Shown piece by piece: positions 44,412-53,692 of a DNA stretch of 64,000 nucleotides (the stretch's first letter is position 1; each line of letters opens with the position of its first letter). The position numbers were made by a program, and so were the translations under genes. The notes beneath the pieces were generated by a model. That model did not search any database and was not told the DNA's origin. It saw nothing but the letters and a program-made list of their open reading frames with translations. The stretch comes from Terriglobia bacterium (GTDB lineage Bacteria > Acidobacteriota > Terriglobia > Terriglobales > Acidobacteriaceae), in the NCBI GenBank assembly GCA_020073215.1, contig JAIQFO010000005.1:62001-126000 (forward strand), in the 5' to 3' direction.

Positions 44412-45752
44412 TTACCCGCTGGCCAACGCTTTGTAAAAGTTCTTGGTAAGGACCTCGGGACGCGCCAGGCGGCGATCCAGCGCGCTGCGCACGGCGCCGA
44501 TCAGAAAACGTTCTGGGATGATTCCGGGATCCACGCCGGCAGCCAGACGCCGCGAAGCTTCCTCGATCATCTGCTGTTCCTTGTTGCCAAAGTTCATCAC
44601 CTGCGCGAAGCTTCGGTCACCCAGTGACTTATAGGGATGAAAGCACATCGCATCCACTACCAACGGGCACGCTTCAGAGAACGACTTCAGGACCGCTGTC
44701 GGAATGTTCCCCGCAGCCGCGCTGGGATAAATACGCACCCAGGCACGGCGGTACTCTTTGGCTTCGGATTCGAATCCCATACGCCGCAGCAACTCGAGAT
44801 TTATCAGCATTCGCAGGTACGGCGTGGGATGCGGTCCCCGCGGACTGTAAGACACTACGGTCTCTGGTCCGCGTGCCAGTATATCCATAAGCGAGCCCGC
44901 GATACAGGGTCCACCGAGCAGCATTCCGCTCAGGTCCGCGAACATCTCTCGGTTCCACCGCACCCAGGTACGAGTGACTTGGGGCGTGGCTCCGGCGCGC
45001 AACAGCCGCAAAGCGATGTGTCTCGGAATCTCTTTCGAGAGCTCCAAGTCGCTTTGCAAGTTGTGACTGGTCTCGTGCAATATCGCGCCCAGCGTCCAAG
45101 GGTTGATTAACCTGTGATACGGAAGCTGGATGAGTGGAAAGGGATTAAGCTGTTTTCCCAAGCGCTTCAGCGGAATGCCCCTGCGAAAGGTTGCCGGCGC
45201 GAATCCCGTCGCCATGTAAGAAAACGTCGGCGGCGCGGGAATGGATCGAGCCACACCCAGCCCCAGGTAAGCGACCCGGTAGCAATCAAGGCCGATTCGG
45301 TCGCAACTGAGCAGCCACTTCGCGTATCTGGTTTGCCGCTGGCCGAAAAGTTCAAAATAGAAATCCCATATCCGTTCGATGCCTCGCACCCAGGCGTGCG
45401 CGTGCTCCTTCTTGCGCATCGTGTCCTGGAGTCGGGGGGCGCTTGGTTCTTCGCTGCTTGCCTCAACGGCGGAGCGCACTTTGCCCGACATACGTAACAA
45501 GCTGCCGCGCAGAGCCGTAATAAGCTTATTCACCGCCTGAATGTGGCCTGCCGTCGGCGCTTCCGCGCCGGTGCCGAACTCGTCTGGGCGGAACGGCCGC
45601 AGCGCCGCCGCGTGACGGGTCACGTTAATAGACTGCGCACGCAGCCAGGGCAGTAATACTGGCGCCGGTTTGCGAACCACCTTAATTCGCGGACGAGGTG
45701 GAGCTTCCACCCGCGCAGATGGCTCCGGCATCGTTTTGACCGCGGTCGCCAT
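44412..45752 (-). CDS. Predicted HExxH zinc metalloprotease of the Glu-Gly repeat operon
   Basis: 446 residues. The motif ILHETSHNLQSDL (HETSH near 225-229), followed about 40 residues later by WNREMFADLSGMLLGGP, fits a gluzincin-type zinc site: two His plus a Glu in ExFAD. No signal peptide; the N-terminus is Pro/Arg-rich (ARVEAPPRPRIKVVRKPAPVLLPWL). Not a family I can name. Within an operon of repeat-rich cargo-like proteins, the obvious role would be maturation or cleavage of those proteins, by analogy with other protease-cargo gene pairs. Confidence 0.8.
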   Translation of the reverse strand: MATAVKTMPEPSARVEAPPRPRIKVVRKPAPVLLPWLRAQSINVTRHAAALRPFRPDEFGTGAEAPTAGHIQAVNKLITALRGSLLRMSGKVRSAVEASSEEPSAPRLQDTMRKKEHAHAWVRGIERIWDFYFELFGQRQTRYAKWLLSCDRIGLDCYRVAYLGLGVARSIPAPPTFSYMATGFAPATFRRGIPLKRLGKQLNPFPLIQLPYHRLINPWTLGAILHETSHNLQSDLELSKEIPRHIALRLLRAGATPQVTRTWVRWNREMFADLSGMLLGGPCIAGSLMDILARGPETVVSYSPRGPHPTPYLRMLINLELLRRMGFESEAKEYRRAWVRIYPSAAAGNIPTAVLKSFSEACPLVVDAMCFHPYKSLGDRSFAQVMNFGNKEQQMIEEASRRLAAGVDPGIIPERFLIGAVRSALDRRLARPEVLTKNFYKALASG

Positions 45753-45758
45753 CGATTC

Positions 45759-46685
45759 CTACCTCAGCAGTTGTCCGCAGCAACGGCAGTATGCCGGTGC
45801 CGTACTTACAGCAGGTGCCTGTACGACGTGACCGGTACCGCACGCTGGGCAGACGCATTGCCCACCAACCACCCTTCCGTATCTCACACCTGGCACGCCG
45901 ACGGTACCTGCAGCGGCCTGATAACGGGGCCCGGCAATCGCGCCGGGAGCGCCATATGGAGCGCGGCCATAGCGCCAGTGCGGCCGGACCACGCGCCCCC
46001 AGCGGCGATGGAAACGGCGCTCGAGATGATTATGTCGGCGCAGTGCGTTGACTCTGTTCCGGCGATTGCCCAAAACTCTCTGCGTCTGACGTGCAAGTGT
46101 CATGACCGCGGACCGAGGGGTAACAGGACGACCACGCGCTGCCTGACGTGCGATACTGCCGACCGTGCGTCGTGCAATTGTGGGTACGGTGCGCAGGAGC
46201 GTTCGGGTTTGAGGATTACGGTGAAGACTCTTCGCAATCTTCCCAATCCCGCGCGTGAGATGCGGCGTCGCCCTCGTTACCGCTCTTGCTAGGCGAGGAA
46301 GCGCCTTTCTCGCCAGGGGTGCGACGGCTTTAGCGACGACAGGAAGTAGCTTGCCGGCCGCCATCCCCACCAAGGGCAGAAAATGCTCCGCGGCTTCCTG
46401 TTCCGTCTCAGCCTCGGCCGCAAGCTCTCCCAAGTGCTCCATCATGGCGTCCGGATAGATCTTCCTAATAGGACTGACCTCGCTCTCAAATTCACCCTCG
46501 AACTCGCCTTCGAACTCCTGCTCGCCGAGCAGACTTCCGACCACATTACCAATCGCTCCGAGCCAACCTTCGCCTTCCAGGCCGGCCTCGCCTTCCAGTT
46601 CACCCTCGAGTTCTCCTTCCGACTCGCCCTCGAGTTCAGGCAGGGCTTCTAGTTCATACTCGGACTCATACAGAGGTGTTGCCAT
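45759..46685 (-). CDS. Glu-Gly repeat protein 2 with C-terminal zinc ribbon
   Basis: 308 residues in four blocks. (1) 1-70: acidic tracts of E-G-E/E-L-E-G (YESEYELEALPELEGESE) containing the Gly-rich hydrophobic segment LGAIGNVVGSLLG at 42-54. (2) 75-110: polar helix (MMEHLGELAAEAETEQEA). (3) 110-230: strongly basic, hydrophobic helices (MAAGKLLPVVAKAVAPLARKALPRLARAVTR; TVPTIARRTVGSIARQAARG). (4) C-terminal zinc ribbon CVCPACG...YCRCCGQ. Residues 33-55 are identical to the same positions of repeat protein 1. ATG with GAGGAGG upstream. No signal peptide. Confidence 0.85.
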   Translation of the reverse strand: MATPLYESEYELEALPELEGESEGELEGELEGEAGLEGEGWLGAIGNVVGSLLGEQEFEGEFEGEFESEVSPIRKIYPDAMMEHLGELAAEAETEQEAAEHFLPLVGMAAGKLLPVVAKAVAPLARKALPRLARAVTRATPHLTRGIGKIAKSLHRNPQTRTLLRTVPTIARRTVGSIARQAARGRPVTPRSAVMTLARQTQRVLGNRRNRVNALRRHNHLERRFHRRWGRVVRPHWRYGRAPYGAPGAIAGPRYQAAAGTVGVPGVRYGRVVGGQCVCPACGTGHVVQAPAVSTAPAYCRCCGQLLR

Positions 46686-46730
46686 GATGTTTCCTCCTCA
46701 AAATGGTCGAAGACCTACGACCTGAGCCGG

Positions 46731-47741
46731 TCAGCGAGCCACAGCGCTGCGAGCACGGCGCCGCGGACGCTTGTACGACCTGCTTACCCGAAGGTTACGA
46801 ACGATAGCGGCGCCGCAAGCCTTGTGGCTACCAAGGACGCGTCGAATCTGTTTCGCAGCCGCGCGCGCGGCACTACGCCGGGTGATCGGGACACCTCTGA
46901 CGGCTTGTCGCTTCAAGTCTCTGACTGTGCGCCGAACAATGGTAGGCACCGCACGGACCGCCACGCGTGTGACACGACGGCGGCGCAGGATGCGGGTGAG
47001 AATTGCAGTACCGCGAATCAAGTGAGGAAGGACTCGACGCAGGGCTCGACGATCTGCCGGAGAAATGACGGTAACGGCAGCAGCGCCGGCCATCGCCTCG
47101 GCTTCTCCTTCGTGCACTTCCTGCGAGGCAGATTCAGCCATCATCTCGGCGAGAGCTTCGTTGTGCGTCAGTTCATGAGCTGCGATCTCATGAACCATTT
47201 CTTGCTCACCTTCACCCTCAAACTCCGATTCGAACTCGGATGCGAGTTCGAACTCCCCCTCGCCCAGGGCGGAGCTTGCCACTTTGCCTAGCACTGCGCC
47301 GAATGGGCCACCGATCGCAGTTCCCACGATCGGAGCGGCGACCTTGGCAACTTTCTTCAGGATGGGCGCGGCTCTTTTTAGGAACCTCCCAATTTTCCCG
47401 AAGAACTGCTCGCCCGTCTCCATTTCACCTTCGAACTCGCCTTCACCTTCGAACTCGCCTTCGCCGAGCCGGCCCTCACCTTCGAGACCGCCTTCACTTT
47501 CAAATTCTCCCGCGAGTTCGCCTGCGCCCTCAAATTCACCTTCTCCCTCGAATTCCCCTTCGAGTTCGCCTTCGCCCTCGCCTAGGAGGCTGCCGACAAC
47601 GTTGCCAATGGCGCCGAGCCAGCCCTCGCCTTCCAAGCCCGCCTCACCTTCGCCTTCGCCTTCGCCTTCGCCTTCGAGTTCACCCTCGTGGAACTCTTGC
47701 TCAAGTTCCAACTCCAGTTCGCCCTCATGCATATCCGCCAT
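46731..47741 (-). CDS. Glu-Gly repeat protein 1 with amphipathic cationic core
   Basis: 336 residues; first gene of the operon with a near-perfect SD (AAGGAGGT) 7 nt before ATG 47741. Residues 5-110 are alternating Glu/Gly/Leu/Phe tracts with the hydrophobic segment LGAIGNVVGSLLG (42-54). Residues 113-158 form a cationic amphipathic, glycine-containing stretch resembling pore-forming or bacteriocin-like peptides (FFGKIGRFLKRAAPILKK, then VAAPIVGTAIGGPFGAVLGK). A second acidic tract follows, then HEIAAHELTHNEALAE and a basic C-terminal third homologous to that of repeat protein 2 (AVPTIVRRTVRDLKRQAVRG; RRVLGSHK). Net charge flips from strongly negative to strongly positive along the chain. Confidence 0.87.
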   Translation of the reverse strand: MADMHEGELELELEQEFHEGELEGEGEGEGEGEAGLEGEGWLGAIGNVVGSLLGEGEGELEGEFEGEGEFEGAGELAGEFESEGGLEGEGRLGEGEFEGEGEFEGEMETGEQFFGKIGRFLKRAAPILKKVAKVAAPIVGTAIGGPFGAVLGKVASSALGEGEFELASEFESEFEGEGEQEMVHEIAAHELTHNEALAEMMAESASQEVHEGEAEAMAGAAAVTVISPADRRALRRVLPHLIRGTAILTRILRRRRVTRVAVRAVPTIVRRTVRDLKRQAVRGVPITRRSAARAAAKQIRRVLGSHKACGAAIVRNLRVSRSYKRPRRRARSAVAR

Positions 47742-48876
47742 TGTGCTTACCTCCTTCGGGTCATGACGACGCGACAACCATAGAGTCAAGTGCAAACACT
47801 GTCTAGTCGCTTCTTGAGGCTAGCTGGTTTCAGTTTCACTATGGTGGGTTCGCTCAAACGGGGGACATAACGGGCTGGGCCAGCAATCGCGAGGGGTAGC
47901 CAGTAAACAGGATTGATGGGACAATTGGGCAAGTTTTCGAGGCGTTTTCTCGAGCGGGGTCAAAGGTGTTAGATGGAAGCCACAAACAAGGCTTACTATC
48001 GAGACGGATGTCGGACTCCTGGCTGCAACCCGATCACGTCAATGCGGTTGGACGCGATAACCGCCGATGAGGTCGAGAGGCTCGCCTTTGGCAGTTCCTT
48101 ATCCACCGCCAATGTGCCCTGCGAACCTTGCGTCGCATGCTTCACAAGGCGGAAGAAGGGAAGAAGGGTAGCTGATTCGCAGCGCTCCCAAGTTCAAGCT
48201 GACGAAGGAAATACCGTCGAACCTTGCGGCTTGAAGGCGCCGCGGAAGAGAAGTTCTTGTCGGCTGCCGACTAGCCGAACGACGTCAGGCGCTGGCGGCT
48301 TCTAATCGGCTGAACCCTGGACATCGGATTGACTTGTGCGTGAGCTCCTTCTATGTCAAAGCGGATCGGCCCCGGGTTGCCCGTTACTCGCCAAATGGAA
48401 CACTCGTTGCCCTACTATCGAGTTTTTGAGTGAAATCGGTGGAGTAGCCGATAGCGATACGCATAGAGCCGGATGTTGGTGCCTGGAAGAATCCTCGCCG
48501 CCGATAGGCCGGAGCCCTCAGGCGGACCAAGGTATCTTCAGTCACACGAATGCGTGATAACAATCACAGACAACTAGGTCTTGATCAATGAATACTTTTT
48601 CGCGCATCGCCTCTCCGACTAGCAGTTCCCACCGAGGGGAGGAAGTGCCCGCTCCCTGAGGCGACGCATCCCTAAGTCTCATTCACCAGAGTTCCAAAGT
48701 AGAGCGAAGCGCACTCGACACGTAAAATCACGGATCGACTCTACACAACTACGTTCTGGTGATGGAGCAGGAGTTGATTACTCAGGCCGTCGAGGGCACG
48801 CGTCCCGCGGGCTGAACAAGACGCGCACGACGTCGCCACTCGCTGGGCGAACCTTCTCTGACAAAACGGAGGCATC
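47742..48876. other. Intergenic region upstream of the Glu-Gly repeat operon, no gene recognised
   Basis: 1135 bp. A plus-strand frame at 47973-48305 has CxxC-like cysteines but no RBS or recognisable fold and is not called. The operon promoter must lie near 47750-47900; no clear -35/-10 pair was found. Confidence 0.45.
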
Positions 48877-50070
48877 ATGCGTATACATCGCATCACCATC
48901 TTCGCTGTCGTTGCTGTGGTCGTCATCATGGCGGCGGCCGTCTTTGTGCGCGCGGACCAGCCGCAGGCATCCCTCAGCCCCGATCGCATTCTGAAGGGCA
49001 CCACGCCGACTATCACGATCACTCTAGATAAGAGCATCCCAGACCAGAAAGAGGTCAAAAGCGTTCGCATAGGTGGACATGTCATTGCCGTGCAAGAGCC
49101 GAGCGCGGAAGGCAAAGTGTCCGTACCACTTCCGAAGCTCGAGATTGTGGGCCGGGCTGACGTTGAGGTCATCGGCAGGGACGATAAGTCAGTTGCCGTT
49201 GGACAGCTGACCTACGTCGAGTCTCCACAGCCTACGCCGATCCCCGTTGTCGGAAACACCAAGGAACTCGTCCTTCTTCTCATATACGTGGGGCTCATCG
49301 CTCTTCTGCCCACGATATGCACGATCTACGACATCCGTAAGAGCTACAAGGAGCGGGAAGGAGTTCTCGCGAAGCTGGGGAATAACCCAACCGTCCAGGA
49401 GATCGGCTCTCTCCTCGCGGGTATGGACAAAGGACCAACTGGATTTACTGGGCTCACACGTGGCCTTGTCGCACTAACGCTCATTCTCGTTTTAGGTTTT
49501 GCAGTCTTCCACCTCGTTGTGTTCGCACCGCCCAAGCCTCCCGACATTGCGGAGAAGCTATTGATGCTAATTGCCGGCACCTTGACTGCGATCACTGGTT
49601 TTTACTTTGGCTCCAAGGCAGCCACCGAGGCCGCGACCCAAGCTCCACTTGGCGCAGGGAAGGCAGGAGGTTCCGTGGCGCCCAAAATCACGGACGTCAA
49701 GTGGGCGGACGAGAGCGCTAGGAAGCTCATAGTGAGCGGCGAAGGATTTGGCGCAAAAGGGGATAAAAGCAGTGTAACGGCAGGAGGTAAGAACGCACCG
49801 GACACGAAGTGGGACCTCAAGCAAATAGCGGTTACCCTCCCGGCTGACGTAAGCCCTGGAAGCGTCGATATCATCGTGACGAATAACAACGGCGACGCTT
49901 CTCCACCATGGCCGTTCCAAGTCTCCGCTACGGCTGCGCCGCCCACACCGTCTGGAGGAGCGCAGACCGGAGGTTCCGTGGTGCCCAAGATCTCAAAGGT
50001 CGGTCAGGGCTCGGGCGCCGCTGACAGGGAGCTTGCTGATTCTGGTGAAGAGGAGGAAGAAGGACCGTGA
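48877..50070 (+). CDS. Membrane protein with IPT/TIG beta-sandwich domain
   Basis: 397 residues. Signal anchor (ITIFAVVAVVVIMAAAVFVRA), a first beta-sandwich (ASLSPDRILKGTTPTITITL to VAVGQLTYVES), a transmembrane helix (LVLLLIYVGLIALLPTICTIYDI), a cytoplasmic loop (RKSYKEREGVLAKLG), two more helices (LVALTLILVLGFAVFHLVVF; LLMLIAGTLTAITGFYFGSKA), then an external IPT/TIG repeat (APKITDVKWADESARKLIVSGEGFGAKGDKSSV to VDIIVTNNNGDASPPWPFQV). A second TIG copy begins (VVPKISKVGQGSGAADRELADSGEE) and is cut by a frameshift. ATG with AAACGGAGG upstream. Confidence 0.8.
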   Translation: MRIHRITIFAVVAVVVIMAAAVFVRADQPQASLSPDRILKGTTPTITITLDKSIPDQKEVKSVRIGGHVIAVQEPSAEGKVSVPLPKLEIVGRADVEVIGRDDKSVAVGQLTYVESPQPTPIPVVGNTKELVLLLIYVGLIALLPTICTIYDIRKSYKEREGVLAKLGNNPTVQEIGSLLAGMDKGPTGFTGLTRGLVALTLILVLGFAVFHLVVFAPPKPPDIAEKLLMLIAGTLTAITGFYFGSKAATEAATQAPLGAGKAGGSVAPKITDVKWADESARKLIVSGEGFGAKGDKSSVTAGGKNAPDTKWDLKQIAVTLPADVSPGSVDIIVTNNNGDASPPWPFQVSATAAPPTPSGGAQTGGSVVPKISKVGQGSGAADRELADSGEEEEEGP

Positions 50071-50245
50071 CACTGGGAGGCAAGAAAGTCACGGTGACCA
50101 ACTGGGACGACAAGCAGATAAGCGTTACCTTCTCAACTGACGTGAACGCGGAAAGGTCGACGTCATCGTGACGAATGACAACGGTGACTCCTCTGATCCA
50201 AAACAGGTCACAATGCCTTCCCCCAATGAAGTGGACGGCCTATAA
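50071..50245 (+). pseudogene. Out-of-frame remainder of a second TIG repeat
   Basis: The bases after the stop still encode the expected repeat in other frames: VTLGGKKVTVTNWDDKQISVTFSTDVN directly after the stop, then, after a one-base loss near 50150, GKVDVIVTNDNGDSSDPKQVTMPS up to TAA at 50243-50245. It parallels the intact first repeat (VDIIVTNNNGDASP). Two frameshifts, so either a decayed domain or sequencing errors. Confidence 0.7.
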
Positions 50246-50611
50246 CCCAGGCCAGTTTGGTTTCAATTGGAACGGCATAGTCGAGCACTAGTATCAATCA
50301 TCAGGAGATTGCCATGAGAGTTGGGACGTTGCTCCATTGCAAAAGTGACTGAACTTCGGGAAGAAAGAAGGAGGACCCGGGCATGGAACCGTCGGCTCCC
50401 ATCAAGAACGAAGGTCGCATGTTCGGATTTCGTAACGAAGTTGATTTCTTGGTTGACTCTGGAGGAGACTGCTTTATCTTTCACGCACTTCCCCTGCGAG
50501 CCTTCTAGTCGACTTTTTCGATTCAATGCAAGCTATCCGCTCCTGATTAAGAAGCGGGGAAGTTCGACGTCTGGCCCAAAGAACATTGCCCGAGTGAAAT
50601 GCGGAGGAAGT

Positions 50612-52072
50612 ATGAGAAGAAGAATCTGCTTCACGAGTGTATTTATTCTTTCTGTGGTTTGCACACACGCGCAATCCAACCCAGCCTTGTTTCGCTGCAA
50701 AGACCAGAAGCACACCATCAATCTATCGATCAACAATTCCGGACAGATGGTTGAAGGTCCGGTATGCGCCCAGATCGTGGTCAATGCCGTTCGCTATGGG
50801 GCGGACTTTGGAAAGACGGTGAGCTACACCGGCGGGGCGAATCTGCCCAGCATTTTCCCATCGTCTTTCTCGGCTGGGGGAGCTCAGCCGCCCAGGGTGG
50901 AGAGTCTTAACGATCATTTCATGGCCGACTTCAAGAATATCCAATCCCTGCAAGGGCAGCTGTTCGCGCTTGAGGGCATGAACCGCAAGACCGGCAGCGA
51001 CACTGACAAGTATCTGGCGACCCTTCGGGCTCTGATCGGTCAAACCGACGAGACACTCAAAGCCGGGGGGCCGAAGGCTGTAGTTGCCCTGGTAACGGGT
51101 CCGGACACACAGAGACAGATGGATGATGCGATCAGGAACGCGTTCAACTGGACGACGGCTGACGGAATTGTCGCTGGGCTGCAAAGGGTGCAGGCGGACC
51201 TGAACGCGCTCCCGGCGCTCTTTCCCGCCAACACGGGCACGGTCACGGGCGACCCGTGCAGTGACACGAACATCGGGCAACTCGGCTGGACGGATTGGAG
51301 TAAGTGCCGGGATGCTCAATACAAGGCAGCCCAGTCGATGGTTTCAGCTGCGCTGACGGAGGCGGGGGCGTGGACTTCCGATAGTGACAAGGCAGCACAG
51401 TTCGCCAAGAAGATCGGGATCGTTCAATATTGGAAGAACACCATCAGTACCCTGAGTGAGGGTTCGTTCACGCTGCAGTCGGAAGTGCTATGCGGAGTCC
51501 TGTTCAACAAGAACGAGCAGACGATTTTGAAGCTGCTCCTGGTGGACCGAACTTCTGTCTTTGACGGCCAGCTTGGTCAGCCCCAAACGAAAGACGGATT
51601 GCTGACGGTTACGTGCTCCTCGCCTTTCGCGGTCACGGCGGGGGCGGCATTCAGCACGATTAGGAACCGACAATTTGCGATCGTGAAAAGCGTGCCTCCT
51701 TCTGGAGGAAATTCAATCAACACATTCGGAGTGACCTCAGACTCAAGAATAAACCCCTATCCGATAGCGATGGCTCATGCGCGTCTGCGAGAATGGGCCG
51801 ACAACCGATATGCGCTGCACTTCAGTTTCGGGGTCGGCGCAAACGTTAAAGGAGACAGCTCTGGTGGATCGAGTCCGGAATTCTTGACCGGACCGAGCAT
51901 CTCGTTTTGGCGCACGATCTTCGTGACTGGCGGCCTGGACGTGGGGAAACAGTCGAAATTGAGTGGCGGATTCAAAATTGGGGATACCGTGCCCCCCGAC
52001 ATCACGTCTCCGCCGGTCTCCAGCTCTTACACGGCAGGCTTCGGATTCGCGATCACGTTCACCAAACCGTGA
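50612..52072 (+). CDS. Secreted/outer-membrane-like protein, unknown
   Basis: 486 residues. Start ATG 50612 follows GGAGGAA; an Arg-led signal peptide (MRRRICFTSVFILSVVCTHAQ) supports this choice over the longer frame. The middle is helical (FMADFKNIQSLQGQLFALEGM; MVSAALTEAGAW) with a few cysteines. The last 120 residues alternate polar and hydrophobic residues and Gly (YALHFSFGVGANVKGDSSG; IFVTGGLDVGKQSKLSGGFKIGD) and end YTAGFGFAITFTKP, like the closing strands of a beta-barrel. Not recognised. In one direction with the protease pair downstream, 14 bp apart. Confidence 0.78.
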   Translation: MRRRICFTSVFILSVVCTHAQSNPALFRCKDQKHTINLSINNSGQMVEGPVCAQIVVNAVRYGADFGKTVSYTGGANLPSIFPSSFSAGGAQPPRVESLNDHFMADFKNIQSLQGQLFALEGMNRKTGSDTDKYLATLRALIGQTDETLKAGGPKAVVALVTGPDTQRQMDDAIRNAFNWTTADGIVAGLQRVQADLNALPALFPANTGTVTGDPCSDTNIGQLGWTDWSKCRDAQYKAAQSMVSAALTEAGAWTSDSDKAAQFAKKIGIVQYWKNTISTLSEGSFTLQSEVLCGVLFNKNEQTILKLLLVDRTSVFDGQLGQPQTKDGLLTVTCSSPFAVTAGAAFSTIRNRQFAIVKSVPPSGGNSINTFGVTSDSRINPYPIAMAHARLREWADNRYALHFSFGVGANVKGDSSGGSSPEFLTGPSISFWRTIFVTGGLDVGKQSKLSGGFKIGDTVPPDITSPPVSSSYTAGFGFAITFTKP

Positions 52073-52086
52073 GGGTCAGATTTGTT

Positions 52087-52599
52087 ATGGCCGTTCTGAA
52101 ATTCCAGATTGAGCACCAAGGCCGGGATCAGTGGTGCTGGGCGGCGGTGGCGGCCAGCATCTGCGGGTTTTACCAGGACGATACGCTGCCAACCCAGTGC
52201 GGGCTTGCGAATCAGTTCCTGTCACCGGGCGAGGATTGTTGTCAGGAAGGCGCGTCAGACAACTGCAATATCCCATTTGCTCTCGACCTTGTGCTCAACC
52301 AGCTCGAGCACCTAGTCCAACCGCCGCAAGGCGTCGTCCCATTCAAGGATCTCGATCACGAAACTACCGTGAACCAGCGACCTGTCGCCTTACGAATTAT
52401 GTTTTCGGACCTGGTGACCGCCCACTTTGTGGTAGTCATTGGCTGCGCCATCGATGACAGTGGAACTCAAGTGCTCAAGATTGCTGATCCGAGCGACGCC
52501 GCGGGGAATGTGACAAGCATTGGATATTCGGCGGTCATGAACGACTACCGGCCCGGCGCCACGTGGGACAAAACGTATTTCACCGCCAAGAAAACGTGA
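52087..52599 (+). CDS. Papain-like C39-type cysteine peptidase
   Basis: 170 residues. The N-terminal QWCWAAVAAS segment (Cys17 nucleophile with Gln15 as oxyanion residue) and the later HFVVVIG strand (His near 112) with IADPSDAAG are the pattern of papain-like C39/AvrRpt2-type peptidases. Two extra cysteines (DCCQEGASDNC) may form a disulfide or bind metal. No signal peptide. It lies between the secreted beta-rich protein and a partner gene that starts 6 bp downstream. Confidence 0.82.
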   Translation: MAVLKFQIEHQGRDQWCWAAVAASICGFYQDDTLPTQCGLANQFLSPGEDCCQEGASDNCNIPFALDLVLNQLEHLVQPPQGVVPFKDLDHETTVNQRPVALRIMFSDLVTAHFVVVIGCAIDDSGTQVLKIADPSDAAGNVTSIGYSAVMNDYRPGATWDKTYFTAKKT

Positions 52600-52605
52600 C
52601 TTCGC

Positions 52606-53220
52606 ATGCCACTTTCGCGGTTCGCACCTCCCAAGCATTCCCGAAGCAAGCTGGCCGAAGCTCTGGCGACTTTTGGCAACATCAAGGCCAATCACAAGCA
52701 CTGGATGAACTTTTCGCCTTCGACGCCAAGCCGCGACCAGGTGTTGCATCCTCATCCTGTTTACAGCGTTCGGCTGAGCAGACTTCTGGAGGGAAGGCCG
52801 TTGAGCGCCACGCTGAAGAAAGTGGGGTGGATGTATTTCCTGCAGGACCGCGGCACGACTCTCGCGTGCGCCGAAGTGAGTATTGTTTCAGGAAAGCATA
52901 AGAACGCGCGGCTGAGCGAGGGACCATTCGTAAAGAAGGCATTACAGTTGATCGAGAAATCGGTACGCGATCCGAGAATCGGACGACGCCGGTATGCAAT
53001 GAGGTCCCTGCGGCTGGAATCGATGCACATTTTTTGTCTGTGGCTTAGAGTGGGCCACCGAGTGGAGTATTTCATCCCCGTGACATCGAGTAGCGCAGTC
53101 TTGAGAGAGGGGGAGTGGCTTTCGCGAAGGGAGTTCACGAAGGCTCTGCGGTCAGAAGGACAGCGGATTTGTACTGCTCAAGAGCGCATGTCGCGTCTGC
53201 TCGAAGCACATCGCAGTTGA
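52606..53220 (+). CDS. Partner protein of the C39-type peptidase, unknown
   Basis: 204 residues, basic, not recognised. A beta-rich middle (VGWMYFLQDRGTTLACAEVSIV) and a second mixed region (MRSLRLESMHIFCLWLRVGHRVEYFIPV) end in a helix. The 6-bp spacing to the peptidase suggests a two-gene unit, with this protein as substrate, inhibitor or immunity factor. Which of these cannot be told from the sequence. Confidence 0.72.
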   Translation: MPLSRFAPPKHSRSKLAEALATFGNIKANHKHWMNFSPSTPSRDQVLHPHPVYSVRLSRLLEGRPLSATLKKVGWMYFLQDRGTTLACAEVSIVSGKHKNARLSEGPFVKKALQLIEKSVRDPRIGRRRYAMRSLRLESMHIFCLWLRVGHRVEYFIPVTSSSAVLREGEWLSRREFTKALRSEGQRICTAQERMSRLLEAHRS

Positions 53221-53692
53221 AGCCGGGGTAGGGCAAGAAATCGCGGAACTGGTGACGCTTGAGCGTCTTCACGTCTGGTGGCTGAACAGCAGGTAGGTCA
53301 GCTTGGTGAGTGTGTTGTTCCGCTCATCCACTGTGGAGCCTGAGGGAGAGAATACGGGCACACTATGACCAGCCACGTCTACGAACGGAAGGTTCCGCAC
53401 CTGCTCTGAGAGTCAATGTATGGCCACGAGGACCCGCAAACCTTCTGTGGCAGTAGCTGGACTCGCTGCCCGAACGATTGAACTACCCACTGAGTCCTCG
53501 CTGAGGAGACCGAAGCCGGCTTCGCTGCGGTCGCAGATTTGCGGGTGGAGCATCGCCCACCAGAGTGGCGCAGCAGGCGCCGCCGAGCACGGCGGTCATG
53601 CCATTCCAACTACTGTTCCAACAGGTTGAGCTACAATTTCAGCCGCTCGGGAACGCGAAGCGAAATCCTGGCTGAAGACCGAAGGTTCTTGC
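53221..53692. other. Intergenic region, no gene recognised
   Basis: 472 bp. A 69-codon plus-strand frame at 53420 lacks an RBS and similarity to anything I know. No terminator hairpin is evident after the peptidase pair. Confidence 0.45.

Noticed and set aside
47173..47187. HELTH sequence in repeat protein 1 as a second HExxH protease site
   Set aside because: No third ligand or protease-like surroundings are visible; the stretch lies in a variable acidic/helical linker, so it may be chance.
47230..47741. Repetitive GAG/GGC-type DNA as a CRISPR array or satellite
   Set aside because: The repeats are codon-level Glu-Gly tracts in one reading frame, without regular spacers or identical units.
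47973..48305. 110-codon cysteine-containing plus-strand frame
   Set aside because: No RBS or coherent fold; cysteines are not in a metal-binding pattern.
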